A DNA stretch of 64,000 nt from the NCBI RefSeq assembly GCF_014640435.1, contig NZ_BMGY01000014.1, positions 1 to 64,000 of the forward strand. The letters are read 5' to 3'. Source of the stretch: Hymenobacter frigidus (lineage in GTDB: Bacteria > Bacteroidota > Bacteroidia > Cytophagales > Hymenobacteraceae). The notes beneath the pieces are model-generated. The model did no database searches, had not been told where the DNA came from, and saw only the letters and a program-made list of their open reading frames with translations. Positions 36,390 through 44,481 of this stretch are shown here, piece after piece. How positions within the stretch are numbered: the first letter of the stretch is position 1; each line of letters starts with the position of its first letter. Made by a program: the position numbers and the translations under genes.

Positions 36390-36441
36390 AATATTGCCCC
36401 AAGTTTTCATCTTTCCATAAGAATATCTGACATTGCCTTCT

Positions 36442-37497
36442 TTAGAAAACAACTACTTGTTGTTCACGCAATTTGCCCATTGATTCAAGCTCGAAAGCTT
36501 CCGCCAGCAGCTCGTAGGAGCGCAACCGGTCCTGAAAATCGGCGGTGATGGTGACGGCGGTGATTTCGTCTACATCATATTCGGCGGCCATTTTGGTGAG
36601 CTGGGCGTGTACCTGGGCGGGCGTGCCGCTCACCACCCGGTTGCGGTTGAAAACCAGGTGGGCCTGGTCTTGGGCGGTAAACTGGTAGGCCGCTACCTCC
36701 TCGGTGCTCGGGAACGTGCCGCGCTCACCCTTGCCGAAGCGCAGCAGCATGAGGTCCATGGCGGCGCGCAACTCTTGAGCTTTTGCCTCCGTGTCGGCAC
36801 AAATCAGGAATACGGCCACATTGGCCAGCGGCGCGGCCAGCTCTTTACTGGGCCGGAACCGCTCGCGGTACTGGCGCACGGCTGCCGGGCCGCCGTTACC
36901 ATTAATAAACTGCGCAAACGAAAACGCCATGCCCAGGTGCGCGGCAAACAAGCCGCTCTGGCCGCTGGAGCTCAGCAGCCATAGCTCGGGCGAAGTCGGC
37001 GCTTGGGGAGCGGCCATCACCTGCTCGTGAATGGTGTCGGGCACTTTATCATCGCGCAGGTAGGCCTGCAGGTCCAGGAGCTGCTCCACAAAATCCTGCT
37101 CGTTGAAGGTGTTGCTGGGGTTGAGCGCGTGGGCCGTGAGGCGGTCGCCACCGGGGGCGCGGCCCATGCCCAGGTCGATGCGGCCGGGAAACAGGTTTTC
37201 TAGCAGCCGGAAACTCTCGGCCACTTTCAAGGCGCTGTAGTGGGGCAGCATCACGCCACCCGAGCCCAGGCGGATGCGCTGGGTCTGGCCGCCGAGGTGG
37301 GCAATGAGCACTTCGGGCGCGGAACCAGCCAGGGCGTCGCTATTGTGGTGCTCGCTCACCCAAAAGCGGGTGTAGCCAAGACGGTCGGCCAACTGGGCCA
37401 GCTCCACGGTTTCGAGCAGGGCCTGCCGGGCGGTGCTGCCGGGCCGGATGGGGGACTGGTCGAGCACGTTGAGGCGGATTTGGGGGGAGGAATTCAT
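36442..37497 (-). CDS. LLM-class flavin-dependent oxidoreductase
   Basis: 351 residues from the ATG at 37497. Luciferase-like TIM barrel with LNVLDQSPIRPGSTARQALLETVELAQLADRLGYTRFW at the N-terminus (the LDQSP-I start is typical of the MsnO8/YhbW-like group), SEHHN, GSGGVMLPHYSALKVAE, RIDLGMGRAPGGD and the FAAHLGMAFSFAQFI segment. Such enzymes use reduced FMN and oxygen; the substrate is unknown. It is divergent from a dienelactone hydrolase gene, and a shared inverted motif lies between the two start codons. Cytosolic. Confidence 0.9.
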   Translation of the reverse strand: MNSSPQIRLNVLDQSPIRPGSTARQALLETVELAQLADRLGYTRFWVSEHHNSDALAGSAPEVLIAHLGGQTQRIRLGSGGVMLPHYSALKVAESFRLLENLFPGRIDLGMGRAPGGDRLTAHALNPSNTFNEQDFVEQLLDLQAYLRDDKVPDTIHEQVMAAPQAPTSPELWLLSSSGQSGLFAAHLGMAFSFAQFINGNGGPAAVRQYRERFRPSKELAAPLANVAVFLICADTEAKAQELRAAMDLMLLRFGKGERGTFPSTEEVAAYQFTAQDQAHLVFNRNRVVSGTPAQVHAQLTKMAAEYDVDEITAVTITADFQDRLRSYELLAEAFELESMGKLREQQVVVF

Positions 37498-37516
37498 AGC
37501 TATGAGAAGGGAACAA

Positions 37517-37618
37517 GGTGCATAACCAGCCGCCAGGCCTTCCGGTTCGAGTGCGCCAACGCCGGCCCGGCCGGCTACCCGCGCCAATGAACAATTGCCG
37601 GCTCAGCTGTTATGCACC
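37517..37618. promoter_or_regulatory. Inverted motif in the LLM / dienelactone hydrolase divergent region
   Basis: GGTGCATAAC at 37517-37526 is repeated in inverse as GTTATGCACC at 37609-37618. The two copies lie 20 and 23 bases from the respective start codons, facing outward. The symmetry suggests matching promoter elements or operators. Confidence 0.4.
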
Positions 37619-37640
37619 GAACTATCTCCCTTTCCCTTCG

Positions 37641-38354
37641 ATGAGCGACCAGAATTTTGTTACCCTCGCCGTGGCCGACGGCACCGAAATGCGCGCCTAC
37701 ACGGCTTTCCCTAGCAGCACCGGCCCGGTGCCGGGCATCATATTGCTGCAGGAAGCCTTTGGCGTCAACCACCACATTCGCAGCGTGGCCGACCGGCTGG
37801 CGGCGGCTGGCTACGCCGTGATTGCCCCCGAGCTATTCCACCGCACGGCCGCACCGGGCTTGGAAATCGCCTACTCGGATTTCGCCAACGGGGCCATGCC
37901 GCACTACATTGCCATCAATGACGAGGACCTGACCACCGACCTGCAGGCTTCTTTCGATTGGTTGCAAACCCAGGCACTGGTGAAAGCCGACAAAATCGGC
38001 AGCATCGGCTTTTGCCTGGGCGGGCGGGTGGCGTTTCTGGCCAATGCCGTGCTGCCGCTGGCGGCGGCCGTATCCTACTACGGCGGCGGCACCCACACTA
38101 TCGCCGACCGCGCCAAGGACCTGCACGCTACGCACCTGTTTTTCTGGGGCGGGCTCGATGAGCACATCGGCAAAGACCACATTGCTGAAGTAATCGACGC
38201 CGTGGAGGCGGCCCACAAGCCCTACCTCAACACCATTATTTCCTACGCCGACCACGGATTTTACTGCGACGAGCGGCCCAGCTACAACGCCGCAGCCGCG
38301 GCCGAAGCCTGGGCGCTGACGCTGGCGTTTTTGGGCGAGAAACTGGATAAGTAG
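37641..38354 (+). CDS. Dienelactone hydrolase family alpha/beta hydrolase
   Basis: 237 residues from the ATG at 37641. The catalytic triad is Cys125 (GSIGFCLGGRV), Asp173 (WGGLDEHIG) and His205 (YADHGFYCD), with Glu38 in LQEAFGVN as in carboxymethylenebutenolidase. Length fits the family. Likely hydrolyses dienelactones or related cyclic esters in the cytosol; no aromatic degradation genes are adjacent, so the natural substrate is open. Transcribed away from an LLM flavin oxidoreductase, which could indicate shared control. Ends before a palindrome-rich gap with a terminator. Confidence 0.9.
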   Translation: MSDQNFVTLAVADGTEMRAYTAFPSSTGPVPGIILLQEAFGVNHHIRSVADRLAAAGYAVIAPELFHRTAAPGLEIAYSDFANGAMPHYIAINDEDLTTDLQASFDWLQTQALVKADKIGSIGFCLGGRVAFLANAVLPLAAAVSYYGGGTHTIADRAKDLHATHLFFWGGLDEHIGKDHIAEVIDAVEAAHKPYLNTIISYADHGFYCDERPSYNAAAAAEAWALTLAFLGEKLDK

Positions 38355-38379
38355 GCCTGCTGCGAGCCCTGAGGCGCAA

Positions 38380-38541
38380 AACCTCACCCCCGGCCCCTCT
38401 CCCCAGGAGAGGGGAACCTAATAAGAAAAGCAACCAGAATGCCCGATTCTTAATAGAATCGGGCATTCTTTGTTCAAAAAACCCACTCTAATGCGCCGCC
38501 GTGGCTCCCCTCTCCTGGGGAGAGGGGCCGGGGGTGAGGTT
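38380..38541. repeat. Perfect 35-base inverted repeat of the CTCCCCTC/GAGGGG family
   Basis: Arms at 38380-38414 and 38507-38541 are exact inverse copies, containing CCTCACCCCCGGCCCCTCTC. Each arm also folds on itself (CCCCTCTCC/GGAGAGGGG). The arms enclose a separate terminator hairpin. The build is the same as the arms flanking the DUF559 gene, but no gene is enclosed. Confidence 0.85.
38436..38469. terminator. Bidirectional terminator
   Basis: Perfect 15-base stem AGAATGCCCGATTCT / AGAATCGGGCATTCT with a TAAT loop, between the convergent dienelactone hydrolase and SBF transporter genes, nested inside the 35-base inverted repeat. Confidence 0.85.
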
Positions 38542-38563
38542 CTCCGCGTCAGGGCTCGTAGCA

Positions 38564-39592
38564 TTAAGCCGTTGCTATCACCGGTTCCGCCACGGCTTGC
38601 CGGCCAAAATACTGCGCCATGCTGCTGGCCAGCACAATTTGCAGGGCATGATAGAGCATTAGCGGCAGCAGAATCAGACCCGTGGCGGCGCTGGCGGGAA
38701 AGAGCAGGCTGGCCATCACGCTGCCATGCACCAATGATTTTTTGGAGCCGCAGAACACGGCCACAATCTGGTCGGCGCGGGGGAATCTCAGCGCCCGGCT
38801 CAGGCCCCAAATGATGCCGAAAACCAACAGGTACAGCGCCACCATGCCCACGCCCAGCTTGAAAATATCGGCGGGCCGGTAGCTGGTGAAGATGCCATCG
38901 GCAAAGGAATCGCAGAAGGCCGTGAATACGATGAGCAGGATGGTAACCTGGTCGAAAATGCGCAGGCCGGCTTTGTGCCGCTCGGCGAAGGCGTTGAAGC
39001 GGGAGTTGAGCAGTATCCCTGCTCCTACTGGCAGCACCACTTGCCACAGCAGCTGCACCGCCAGGCCCCACAGCTGCCCACCGCCCGCGCTGGTGTGCAG
39101 CACCAGACTGGTGAGCAACGGGGTGATGATAATACCCAACAGACTCGAAATACTGGCGTTGAAGATGGCCGCCGGCAGGTTGCCGCCCGCAATGCTCACC
39201 ATCACAACCGACGTGGACACGGTGCTGGGCAGCGCGCACAAAAAAAAGATACTCTGCCAAAGCGTCTCCCCACCTTCGGCCCCAAAAAACGGGTGCGCCA
39301 ACAGCGCCAGCGCCGGAAACAGCCCGAACGTAGCCAGCTGCACCAGCGTGTGCAGTCGCCAGTTGCGCATGCCGGCCCGCAGCTTGGCAAAGCTCAGCTT
39401 CAAGCCATAAAAGAAGAATACCAGCGCTACTCCTATCGTCGCAATAGTTTTCCAGGGTACGGGGCTGGCTTTGCTGCCCAAGCCGGGCTGGAAATAGGCC
39501 AGCACGACCACGCCAATCAGCGCGAGCAGGAACCAGTCGAGGCCGGCGCGGGACAATAGGGCGGCAAAACGGTTCGGAGCAGGTTGGGTCAT
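38564..39592 (-). CDS. Bile acid:sodium symporter-like (SBF_like) transporter
   Basis: 342 residues from the ATG at 39592 (MTQPAPNRF). Nine or ten transmembrane segments. The SBF-like signature is clear: PWKTIATIGVALVFFFYGLKLSF, CALPSTVSTSVVMVSIAGGNLPAAIFNASISSLLGI (the crossover region that binds sodium in ASBT-type carriers), and AVFCGSKKSLVHGSVMASLLF. The group contains YfeH-type proteins; the substrate is unknown and bile acids are not implied. Inner membrane. Monocistronic, with the terminator of the neighbouring secreted-protein gene just upstream. Confidence 0.9.
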   Translation of the reverse strand: MTQPAPNRFAALLSRAGLDWFLLALIGVVVLAYFQPGLGSKASPVPWKTIATIGVALVFFFYGLKLSFAKLRAGMRNWRLHTLVQLATFGLFPALALLAHPFFGAEGGETLWQSIFFLCALPSTVSTSVVMVSIAGGNLPAAIFNASISSLLGIIITPLLTSLVLHTSAGGGQLWGLAVQLLWQVVLPVGAGILLNSRFNAFAERHKAGLRIFDQVTILLIVFTAFCDSFADGIFTSYRPADIFKLGVGMVALYLLVFGIIWGLSRALRFPRADQIVAVFCGSKKSLVHGSVMASLLFPASAATGLILLPLMLYHALQIVLASSMAQYFGRQAVAEPVIATA

Positions 39593-39643
39593 GAGGTTGG
39601 CATACGCCAGGGCTGGCGCTAATGGTGCGGTAAAGAGCACAAA

Positions 39644-39674
39644 AAAGCGCCAGATTCTTAGAACCTGGCGCTTT
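39644..39674 (-). terminator. Terminator after the small secreted-protein gene
   Basis: AAAGCGCCAG (39644-39653) pairs with CTGGCGCTTT (39665-39674) around an 11-base loop, with A/T-rich edges. Confidence 0.8.
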
Positions 39675-39701
39675 GAAAGTAAGATTATCGCGTGCTGTGC
39701 G

Positions 39702-40211
39702 CTACTGGTCGCCGCCCGCGCCACCGCCCAGGCCGGGAGCAGAGTTACCCTGCACGCCCTGCACGTTGGGCACTCCCATTTTCTCCTCGCGCTTGCGCTG
39801 GTACTTATTGAATTGAGTCGGGGTCAGCACGTCCTTGATGGCGGACAGTCGCGAACTGCCAGCGCTTTCCACAATGCCGGCCAGCTTGCGCGGGTCACCC
39901 TTGTAGCGCATCCGGCCCGACTCGACCTGCTCCACGGCCCGACGGTTGATGACGCGCACCTTTTCCGTTTGCTGGGGCGAAAGGCCCAGATTTTGCTGCA
40001 TATTGGTGGTAAGGGCGTTGGCCTTTGCATCAATCACCGCATCCGAAGGCGCGGTCATCGGTGTTTCGGCCGGCCGCGCAACCTTGGTTTTCACGCCGGG
40101 CTGGCTCACGGGCTTCACCTTGGTTTTGACAATGGCGGTGGCAGGGGCCTGCGCCAACCCGGCCGGCGCGGTACCCAACAACAGCACAGAAAAAAGCAAC
40201 AACAATTTCAT
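39702..40211 (-). CDS. Small secreted protein of unknown function
   Basis: 169 residues, ATG start. Signal peptide 1-20 (KLLLLFSVLLLGTAPAGLAQ). The mature N-terminus is low-complexity Lys/Val/Pro-rich (TKVKPVSQPGVKTKVARP), then a helical region with NLGLSPQQTEKVRVINRRAVEQVESGRMRYKGDP and FNKYQRKREEKMG, and a Gly-rich tail. The L-(S/T)-P-x-Q...K-x-x-x-I helix layout recalls Spy-like heat-resistance proteins, but the similarity is weak. A box GATATTTG, one base off the -7 consensus, lies about 40 bases upstream. Confidence 0.6.
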   Translation of the reverse strand: MKLLLLFSVLLLGTAPAGLAQAPATAIVKTKVKPVSQPGVKTKVARPAETPMTAPSDAVIDAKANALTTNMQQNLGLSPQQTEKVRVINRRAVEQVESGRMRYKGDPRKLAGIVESAGSSRLSAIKDVLTPTQFNKYQRKREEKMGVPNVQGVQGNSAPGLGGGAGGDQ

Positions 40212-40390
40212 AGGAACAGGGAATTACAGAAAAAAGCCGGCGGCGAACGCGGCGCAAATATCGGCTGAAAACCGAACCAGCCAGCCTGGCAACGCGGTCC
40301 AAACCACGTTTCGTGCCACTGATAGTCGAAAAAGCGGGCTTTCGCCCTCCATTGTGAAACCTTTGTATAGCTTTTGCCTTATTACTGACC

Positions 40391-41437
40391 ATGAAAAACG
40401 CCAATCGCTCGAAAACCAATTGGCTGCTGGCCGCCGGCCTTGGGGCCGCCGCCCTGGCCGCAACCATATGGGGCAACCGCCGCGGCTCCTACGACCTGAG
40501 CCGCCGCGTGGTGCTCATCACCGGCGGCTCGCGCGGGCTGGGCCTCGTGCTGGCCCGCCAGGCCGTGGCCGAGGGGGCCCGCGTGGCCATCTGCGCCCGC
40601 GACGAGGCCGAGCTGGCCCGCGCCCGTCAGGACTTGCTCATGGCCGGCGCGGCCGAAGCCGACGTGCTCACCCTTTCCCGCGACCTCACCAACGAAGTGG
40701 AGGTACGCACCATGGTGGCCGAAGTCGAAACCCGCCTCGGGCCGATTGATGTGCTCGTAAACAATGCCGGTATCATCACCGCTGGCCCGTTGGACAACAT
40801 GGACGTGCGCGATTTTGAGGATTCCATGGCCATGCACTTCTGGGCTCCGCTGCACGCCATGCTGGCCGTGCTGCCCAGCATGCGCCAGCGTGGCGCGGGC
40901 CGCGTCGTAAATATTTCGTCGCTGGGCGGCAAGGTGGCCCTGCCCCACATGGCGCCGTATAGTGCCAGCAAATTTGCTCTGGTGGGCCTGTCCGAAGGCT
41001 TCCGGGCCGAGCTGCGGCAGCACGGCATTTCGGTGACTACCGTGTGCCCCGGCCTGCTGCGCACCGGCAGCGTTGGCCATGTCGAAGTGAAGGGCCAGCA
41101 CGAAAAAGAATTTGCCTGGTTCAGCATCGCCGATTCGCTGCCCGGTTTCACGTTGAGCGCGGAGCAGGCCGCCCGCCAAATCTGGAATGCCTGCCGCCGC
41201 GGCGATGGCGAAGTCATCCTCTCGCTGCCCGCCAAATTCCTGGCCGCTTTCCACGGGCTGCTGCCCGGCACCACCACCGACATCCTGAGCTGGATGAACC
41301 GCGCCCTGCCGGCCACCGGCGAAAGCGCCGCCGCCAACGTGCGCCGCAAAGGCTACGACAGCGAGTCTGATATCACCCGCTCGCCCCTCACTGCCCTGAA
41401 CCGCAAAGCCGCCGCGAAAAACAACGAGCTAGGGTAA
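40391..41437 (+). CDS. Short-chain dehydrogenase/reductase with N-terminal anchor
   Basis: 348 residues, ATG start. A hydrophobic segment (about 10-27, NWLLAAGLGAAALAATIWG) precedes the Rossmann fold, so the enzyme is probably membrane-attached facing the cytosol. The classical SDR motifs are intact: TGGSRGLG (44-51), NNAG (about 124-127), Ser176-177, and YSASK with Tyr190 and Lys194. The C-terminal extension (about 260-348) is longer than in plain SDRs, with ILSLPAKFLAAFHGLLPGTTTDIL, seen in a DltE-like group. Cofactor and substrate are not determined; the Arg after the first Gly loop hints at NADP(H). Confidence 0.88.
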   Translation: MKNANRSKTNWLLAAGLGAAALAATIWGNRRGSYDLSRRVVLITGGSRGLGLVLARQAVAEGARVAICARDEAELARARQDLLMAGAAEADVLTLSRDLTNEVEVRTMVAEVETRLGPIDVLVNNAGIITAGPLDNMDVRDFEDSMAMHFWAPLHAMLAVLPSMRQRGAGRVVNISSLGGKVALPHMAPYSASKFALVGLSEGFRAELRQHGISVTTVCPGLLRTGSVGHVEVKGQHEKEFAWFSIADSLPGFTLSAEQAARQIWNACRRGDGEVILSLPAKFLAAFHGLLPGTTTDILSWMNRALPATGESAAANVRRKGYDSESDITRSPLTALNRKAAAKNNELG

Positions 41438-41529
41438 ACGCGAGTTTATCAGAATAAGGGTTTGGGCAGGAAGCAGTAAAGCCGGGCAATCACCAGCCCG
41501 TACATTCGGCACTTATTTCCCCACTGCCA

Positions 41530-41886
41530 ATGTATCAACCCAAAATCATTCGCGTTTTCGCGCTAATTGCGATTGTCCTCTGCCTACTCGGTCTGGTAGG
41601 CAGCGGCATCATGATGATGCGGGCAAGCGGCATTTTCTTTCTGGGGGTGTTGTCTTGGGCGATTTTGCTGTGGGCCAGCATCATCGGATTCCAGCTCAGT
41701 AAGTATCCGCTTCAGGAAGACGAATACCGCAAAGTCGGGCTGCGTATTTATTTGATAATTGCATCCTTTGCTGTATTTATTTTCGCCAGCGTCTTAGTCG
41801 GATTAATTGTAGCGGTGGCCTTACTCTCGACACTTTGGGCCATGAAGAAGAATTACGACGAGTGGGACAACAAAACCACTCATTAA
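41530..41886 (+). CDS. Small three-helix membrane protein of unknown function
   Basis: 118 residues, ATG start. Hydrophobic segments at about 7-27, 33-53 and 72-103, the last one long enough for a re-entrant or paired helix, and a charged C-terminus. No family recognised. The stop codon TAA overlaps the ATG of the next gene (TAATG), so it is the first gene of a three-gene operon with a secreted protein and a TPR protein. GC content is lower than in the SDR gene upstream. Confidence 0.6.
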   Translation: MYQPKIIRVFALIAIVLCLLGLVGSGIMMMRASGIFFLGVLSWAILLWASIIGFQLSKYPLQEDEYRKVGLRIYLIIASFAVFIFASVLVGLIVAVALLSTLWAMKKNYDEWDNKTTH

Positions 41887-42395
41887 TGTTGCGCATGCCA
41901 AAACAACAATTAAGGCAGATACTTACGCTGCTTTTTCTACTGCTGTATCTACCGGGCCACAGTCAAAATATCGTGTTGCCGGACGGGGAATATCTAGACA
42001 CCACAACCGCCCGCAACCCAGCTTGCGCGAAAACTCCCTTCGTGGTCTATTTTAATGTAGATGGGAAATACCCACGTAGCTCAGCCACACTGGTCGAGGA
42101 AGCGAATTTATTTCTGCGGGGCAAAAACCAACGATACACTGGCAGCGGCTACATTACATTCCGGTTTTTGGTGGACTGCGCAGGCTACCGGCAACCCAAA
42201 ACGGAAGTACTGCAAACCGATGCTTCCTATCAGAAAATTCACTTCCGCAAAGAATTGGTGAATGAATTATATGCCTTCCTGAAAACGCTGACGAGCTGGC
42301 AAATGGCCACCCTTCCGAACGGCGCATCAACGAATTACTACACGTATTTAACCTTCAAAATAAGCAATGGGAAAGTCGTGGCCGTTATTCCTTAG
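41886..42395 (+). CDS. Secreted protein of unknown function (TonB C-terminal-like pattern)
   Basis: 169 residues from the ATG at 41886, which overlaps the previous stop. Signal peptide about 1-26 (ILTLLFLLLYLPGHSQ). The mature part has ITFRFLVDCAGYRQPKTEVLQTDASYQKIHFRKELVNELYAFLKTL, a strand-turn-helix pattern loosely like energy-transducer C-terminal domains found in many small Bacteroidota periplasmic proteins, but shorter; this is only a resemblance. Its last 29 bases overlap the next gene, so translation of all three genes is probably coupled. Confidence 0.6.
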   Translation: MLRMPKQQLRQILTLLFLLLYLPGHSQNIVLPDGEYLDTTTARNPACAKTPFVVYFNVDGKYPRSSATLVEEANLFLRGKNQRYTGSGYITFRFLVDCAGYRQPKTEVLQTDASYQKIHFRKELVNELYAFLKTLTSWQMATLPNGASTNYYTYLTFKISNGKVVAVIP

Positions 42396-43224
42396 CTTAC
42401 TGGCAATGGCGCAGCTAGGGCATTGCCAAAAACCGGTTGCGGTGATAACGGACCCCAATTGCGGCAGCAAGCAATACCAAGACAGTCTGGTTGCCAAATA
42501 CCTTGACCGCGGCGCGCACACCATCAGCTACCTGAGTCCGAAGTGGGCCCTGTATTGCGACAGCCTGATTGCGGCCTGCCCCAACATCGCCTACGCGTAT
42601 CAACAGAAGGCCATGCCGCTCATCAAGTGCGGCGATTATGCCAAAGCTTTTCCCCTCGTAGACAAAGCCGTGGCACTGGATGCGAACCGCTGGCTGGCTT
42701 ACCGAGGATTTCTCAAATGTATTTTTACCAAAGATTACGCCGGGGCAATTATCGATTTTCAGCGGGTAGCTAAACTCAAGCCCAACGGTCGGGAAATGGA
42801 CCACACCTATGCGTTTTATGAGGGCTTGTGCGAGATGGAAACGGGTAATTATAAACGGGCGGAGGCAGCGTTCAACTACGACATGCTGCTGCAGCGCGGA
42901 ACTACCGGACAGGGCGAAATTCATTTCAATTCACTGTGCTACGCTGGTATTTTGGCACTAAAAAGAGAGCAGTACGCGCAAGCCCAATCGTATCTGGAGC
43001 GGTGCCTGAAAATGTATGCGCAGCACCCCGAAGCCAATTATTATGTAGCCCTGGTCTACCGGGCCCAAGGCCAGGAGGCTTTAGCTATGCAGCACTTTAA
43101 TGCCTCCCAACGGGCATTGATTGGCGGCTACCGGTTGAATGAAGACAACATATTTTACGCCAATTACCCTGGTCAGATAACGGAATACGAGGTAGTACAA
43201 GCGTTGAAGCAACGTGGAAACTAA
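42367..43224 (+). CDS. Secreted tetratricopeptide repeat protein
   Basis: 285 residues, ATG start inside the previous gene. Signal peptide about 1-20 (SWPLFLSLLAMAQLGHCQ). At least four TPR units: about 72-105 (AYAYQQKAMPLIKCGDYAKAFPLVDKAVALD), 108-140 (GFLKCIFTKDYAGAIIDFQRVAKLKP), 148-180 (FYEGLCEMETGNYKRAEAAFNYDML), and 195-255 (AGILALKREQYAQAQSYLERCLKMYAQHPE and the following unit). TPRs bind protein partners, so this may hold together a periplasmic complex with the preceding secreted protein. The function is unknown. Followed by a terminator shared with mutM. Confidence 0.8.
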   Translation: MGKSWPLFLSLLAMAQLGHCQKPVAVITDPNCGSKQYQDSLVAKYLDRGAHTISYLSPKWALYCDSLIAACPNIAYAYQQKAMPLIKCGDYAKAFPLVDKAVALDANRWLAYRGFLKCIFTKDYAGAIIDFQRVAKLKPNGREMDHTYAFYEGLCEMETGNYKRAEAAFNYDMLLQRGTTGQGEIHFNSLCYAGILALKREQYAQAQSYLERCLKMYAQHPEANYYVALVYRAQGQEALAMQHFNASQRALIGGYRLNEDNIFYANYPGQITEYEVVQALKQRGN

Positions 43225-43245
43225 TTCCAACTACTTTACTAATTG

Positions 43246-43275
43246 GCGGTGTTTCTAACGCGTCAGAAACACCGC
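43246..43275. terminator. Terminator after the TPR gene
   Basis: Perfect 11-base stem GCGGTGTTTCT / AGAAACACCGC with an 8-base loop, between the convergent TPR and mutM genes. Confidence 0.7.
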
Positions 43276-43359
43276 GGGCGCATTGGATTAGCACGCTGCT
43301 GGTGCCGCTGATTGGCTTGGAGCCTGTGTGTTTAGGGCGTGCGGGCGCGGGTATGTCAA

Positions 43360-44196
43360 TTATGCTTGTGGCGCGGGCGCGGGCTGGCACTTGGGGCAGG
43401 TGTAAGTGGCCCGCCCACCCACATATTGTTTCTCAATTTTCACTTTGGGGTGGCGCGGGCAAAAAGTGTGGGCATCGTCGCTGGCGGGCGTGGCCGAAGT
43501 GTCCCACTCGCGGGCATGAATGAGGAAGCTGGCAGGAAAATGGCGGTAATTAGCTTCCTGATTAATGGCGGTATTCAGCACCAGCTGCATGGCAGTGTGC
43601 AGGGCCTTGCCTTCCTTTTCCGTCAGCGAAGTACCCAAGCGTTCGGGGTGAATTTTGGCCTGAAACAGCACCTCATCCACAATCCAGTTGCCGAGGCCGG
43701 CGGTGATGCTTTGGTCGAGGAGCAAGGGTTTCAGCAGGGTCTTGCGCCGGGCCAGTTTCTGGTACAGTTCGGCAGCGGTTATTTCCAGCGCATCAGGGCC
43801 GATTTTCTTGGCTTTTTGATGCGCGGCGGCGCTTTCGGCCAGTCGGATGCGGCCAAACTTGCGCGGGTCGATAAAGGCGAGGCGCAGGCCGGAATCCTCG
43901 AGGTGCAGGGCCACGCGGGTGAAACGCGGAGCATCGGGCTCGTCGCGGTAGGCCCCGATGTCGCCGGTCATGCCGAAATGCAGCACCAACACCTGGCCGT
44001 TGTCCAGCTCTAGAAAACAGTTTTTGCCCAGCCGGCTGGTGCCCGTGATGGTATGGCCCACCAAGCCGGCACGAAGCTGGTCTTCGGGCGTAGCCAGCAC
44101 GTGGGCATCATTTACCTGCACAGCACCAATGGTTTGCCCCACGGCCAGTTGGTCAATAAAGCGGCGGTAGGTTTCGACTTCGGGAAGTTCGGGCAC
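43360..44196 (-). CDS. mutM: Formamidopyrimidine-DNA glycosylase
   Basis: 278 residues from the GTG at 44196. This start is required because the N-terminal Pro exposed after Met removal is the catalytic nucleophile: (M)PELPEVET gives Pro2 and Glu3. Excises 8-oxoguanine and formamidopyrimidines and cleaves the abasic site. Lys in RLGKNCFLEL, LHFGMTG and the helix-two-turn-helix region AGLGNWIVDEVLFQAKIHPER are present. The C-terminal zinc finger is unusual: the first pair reads CPRH instead of CxxC, followed after 17 residues by CPKC, so zinc would be held by three Cys and one His. The Arg of the finger (GGRATYTCPKC) is kept. Confidence 0.92.
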   Translation of the reverse strand: MPELPEVETYRRFIDQLAVGQTIGAVQVNDAHVLATPEDQLRAGLVGHTITGTSRLGKNCFLELDNGQVLVLHFGMTGDIGAYRDEPDAPRFTRVALHLEDSGLRLAFIDPRKFGRIRLAESAAAHQKAKKIGPDALEITAAELYQKLARRKTLLKPLLLDQSITAGLGNWIVDEVLFQAKIHPERLGTSLTEKEGKALHTAMQLVLNTAINQEANYRHFPASFLIHAREWDTSATPASDDAHTFCPRHPKVKIEKQYVGGRATYTCPKCQPAPAPQA

Positions 44197-44223
44197 TGAC
44201 GGAAAGAAAAAAGGTAATAATAT

Positions 44224-44430
44224 CGTCATGTCGAGCTCAGCCGAGACATCTCGCTCACATTACCTGACGGTTCATTTAGAGCGGTTCTCAGGTTGGTGTA
44301 CTGGTCATCAGGCTCCCCTCTCTTTTGGAGAGGGGCCGGGGGTGAGGTTCCCCCAGTTACGCCACGTGCACGAACCTGAGAACCGCTGTAGTTCAGCACG
44401 CGAGATACCTCGGCTGCACTCGAAATGACG
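44224..44430. repeat. Three nested palindromic repeats between mutM and the PhzF gene
   Basis: Outer: a 31-base CGTCATGTCGAGC-family pair (44224-44254 and 44400-44430, five mismatches). Middle: a perfect 15-base pair AGCGGTTCTCAGGTT (44280-44294) and its inverse (44373-44387). Inner: a CTCCCCTC/GAGGGG element (44311-44349). Apparently elements inserted one into the other. Confidence 0.8.
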
Positions 44431-44481
44431 GATTTTTTGCTTCGTTAACAGCTCAAACCTCGACTCAGTTGCCTCCTTCTC

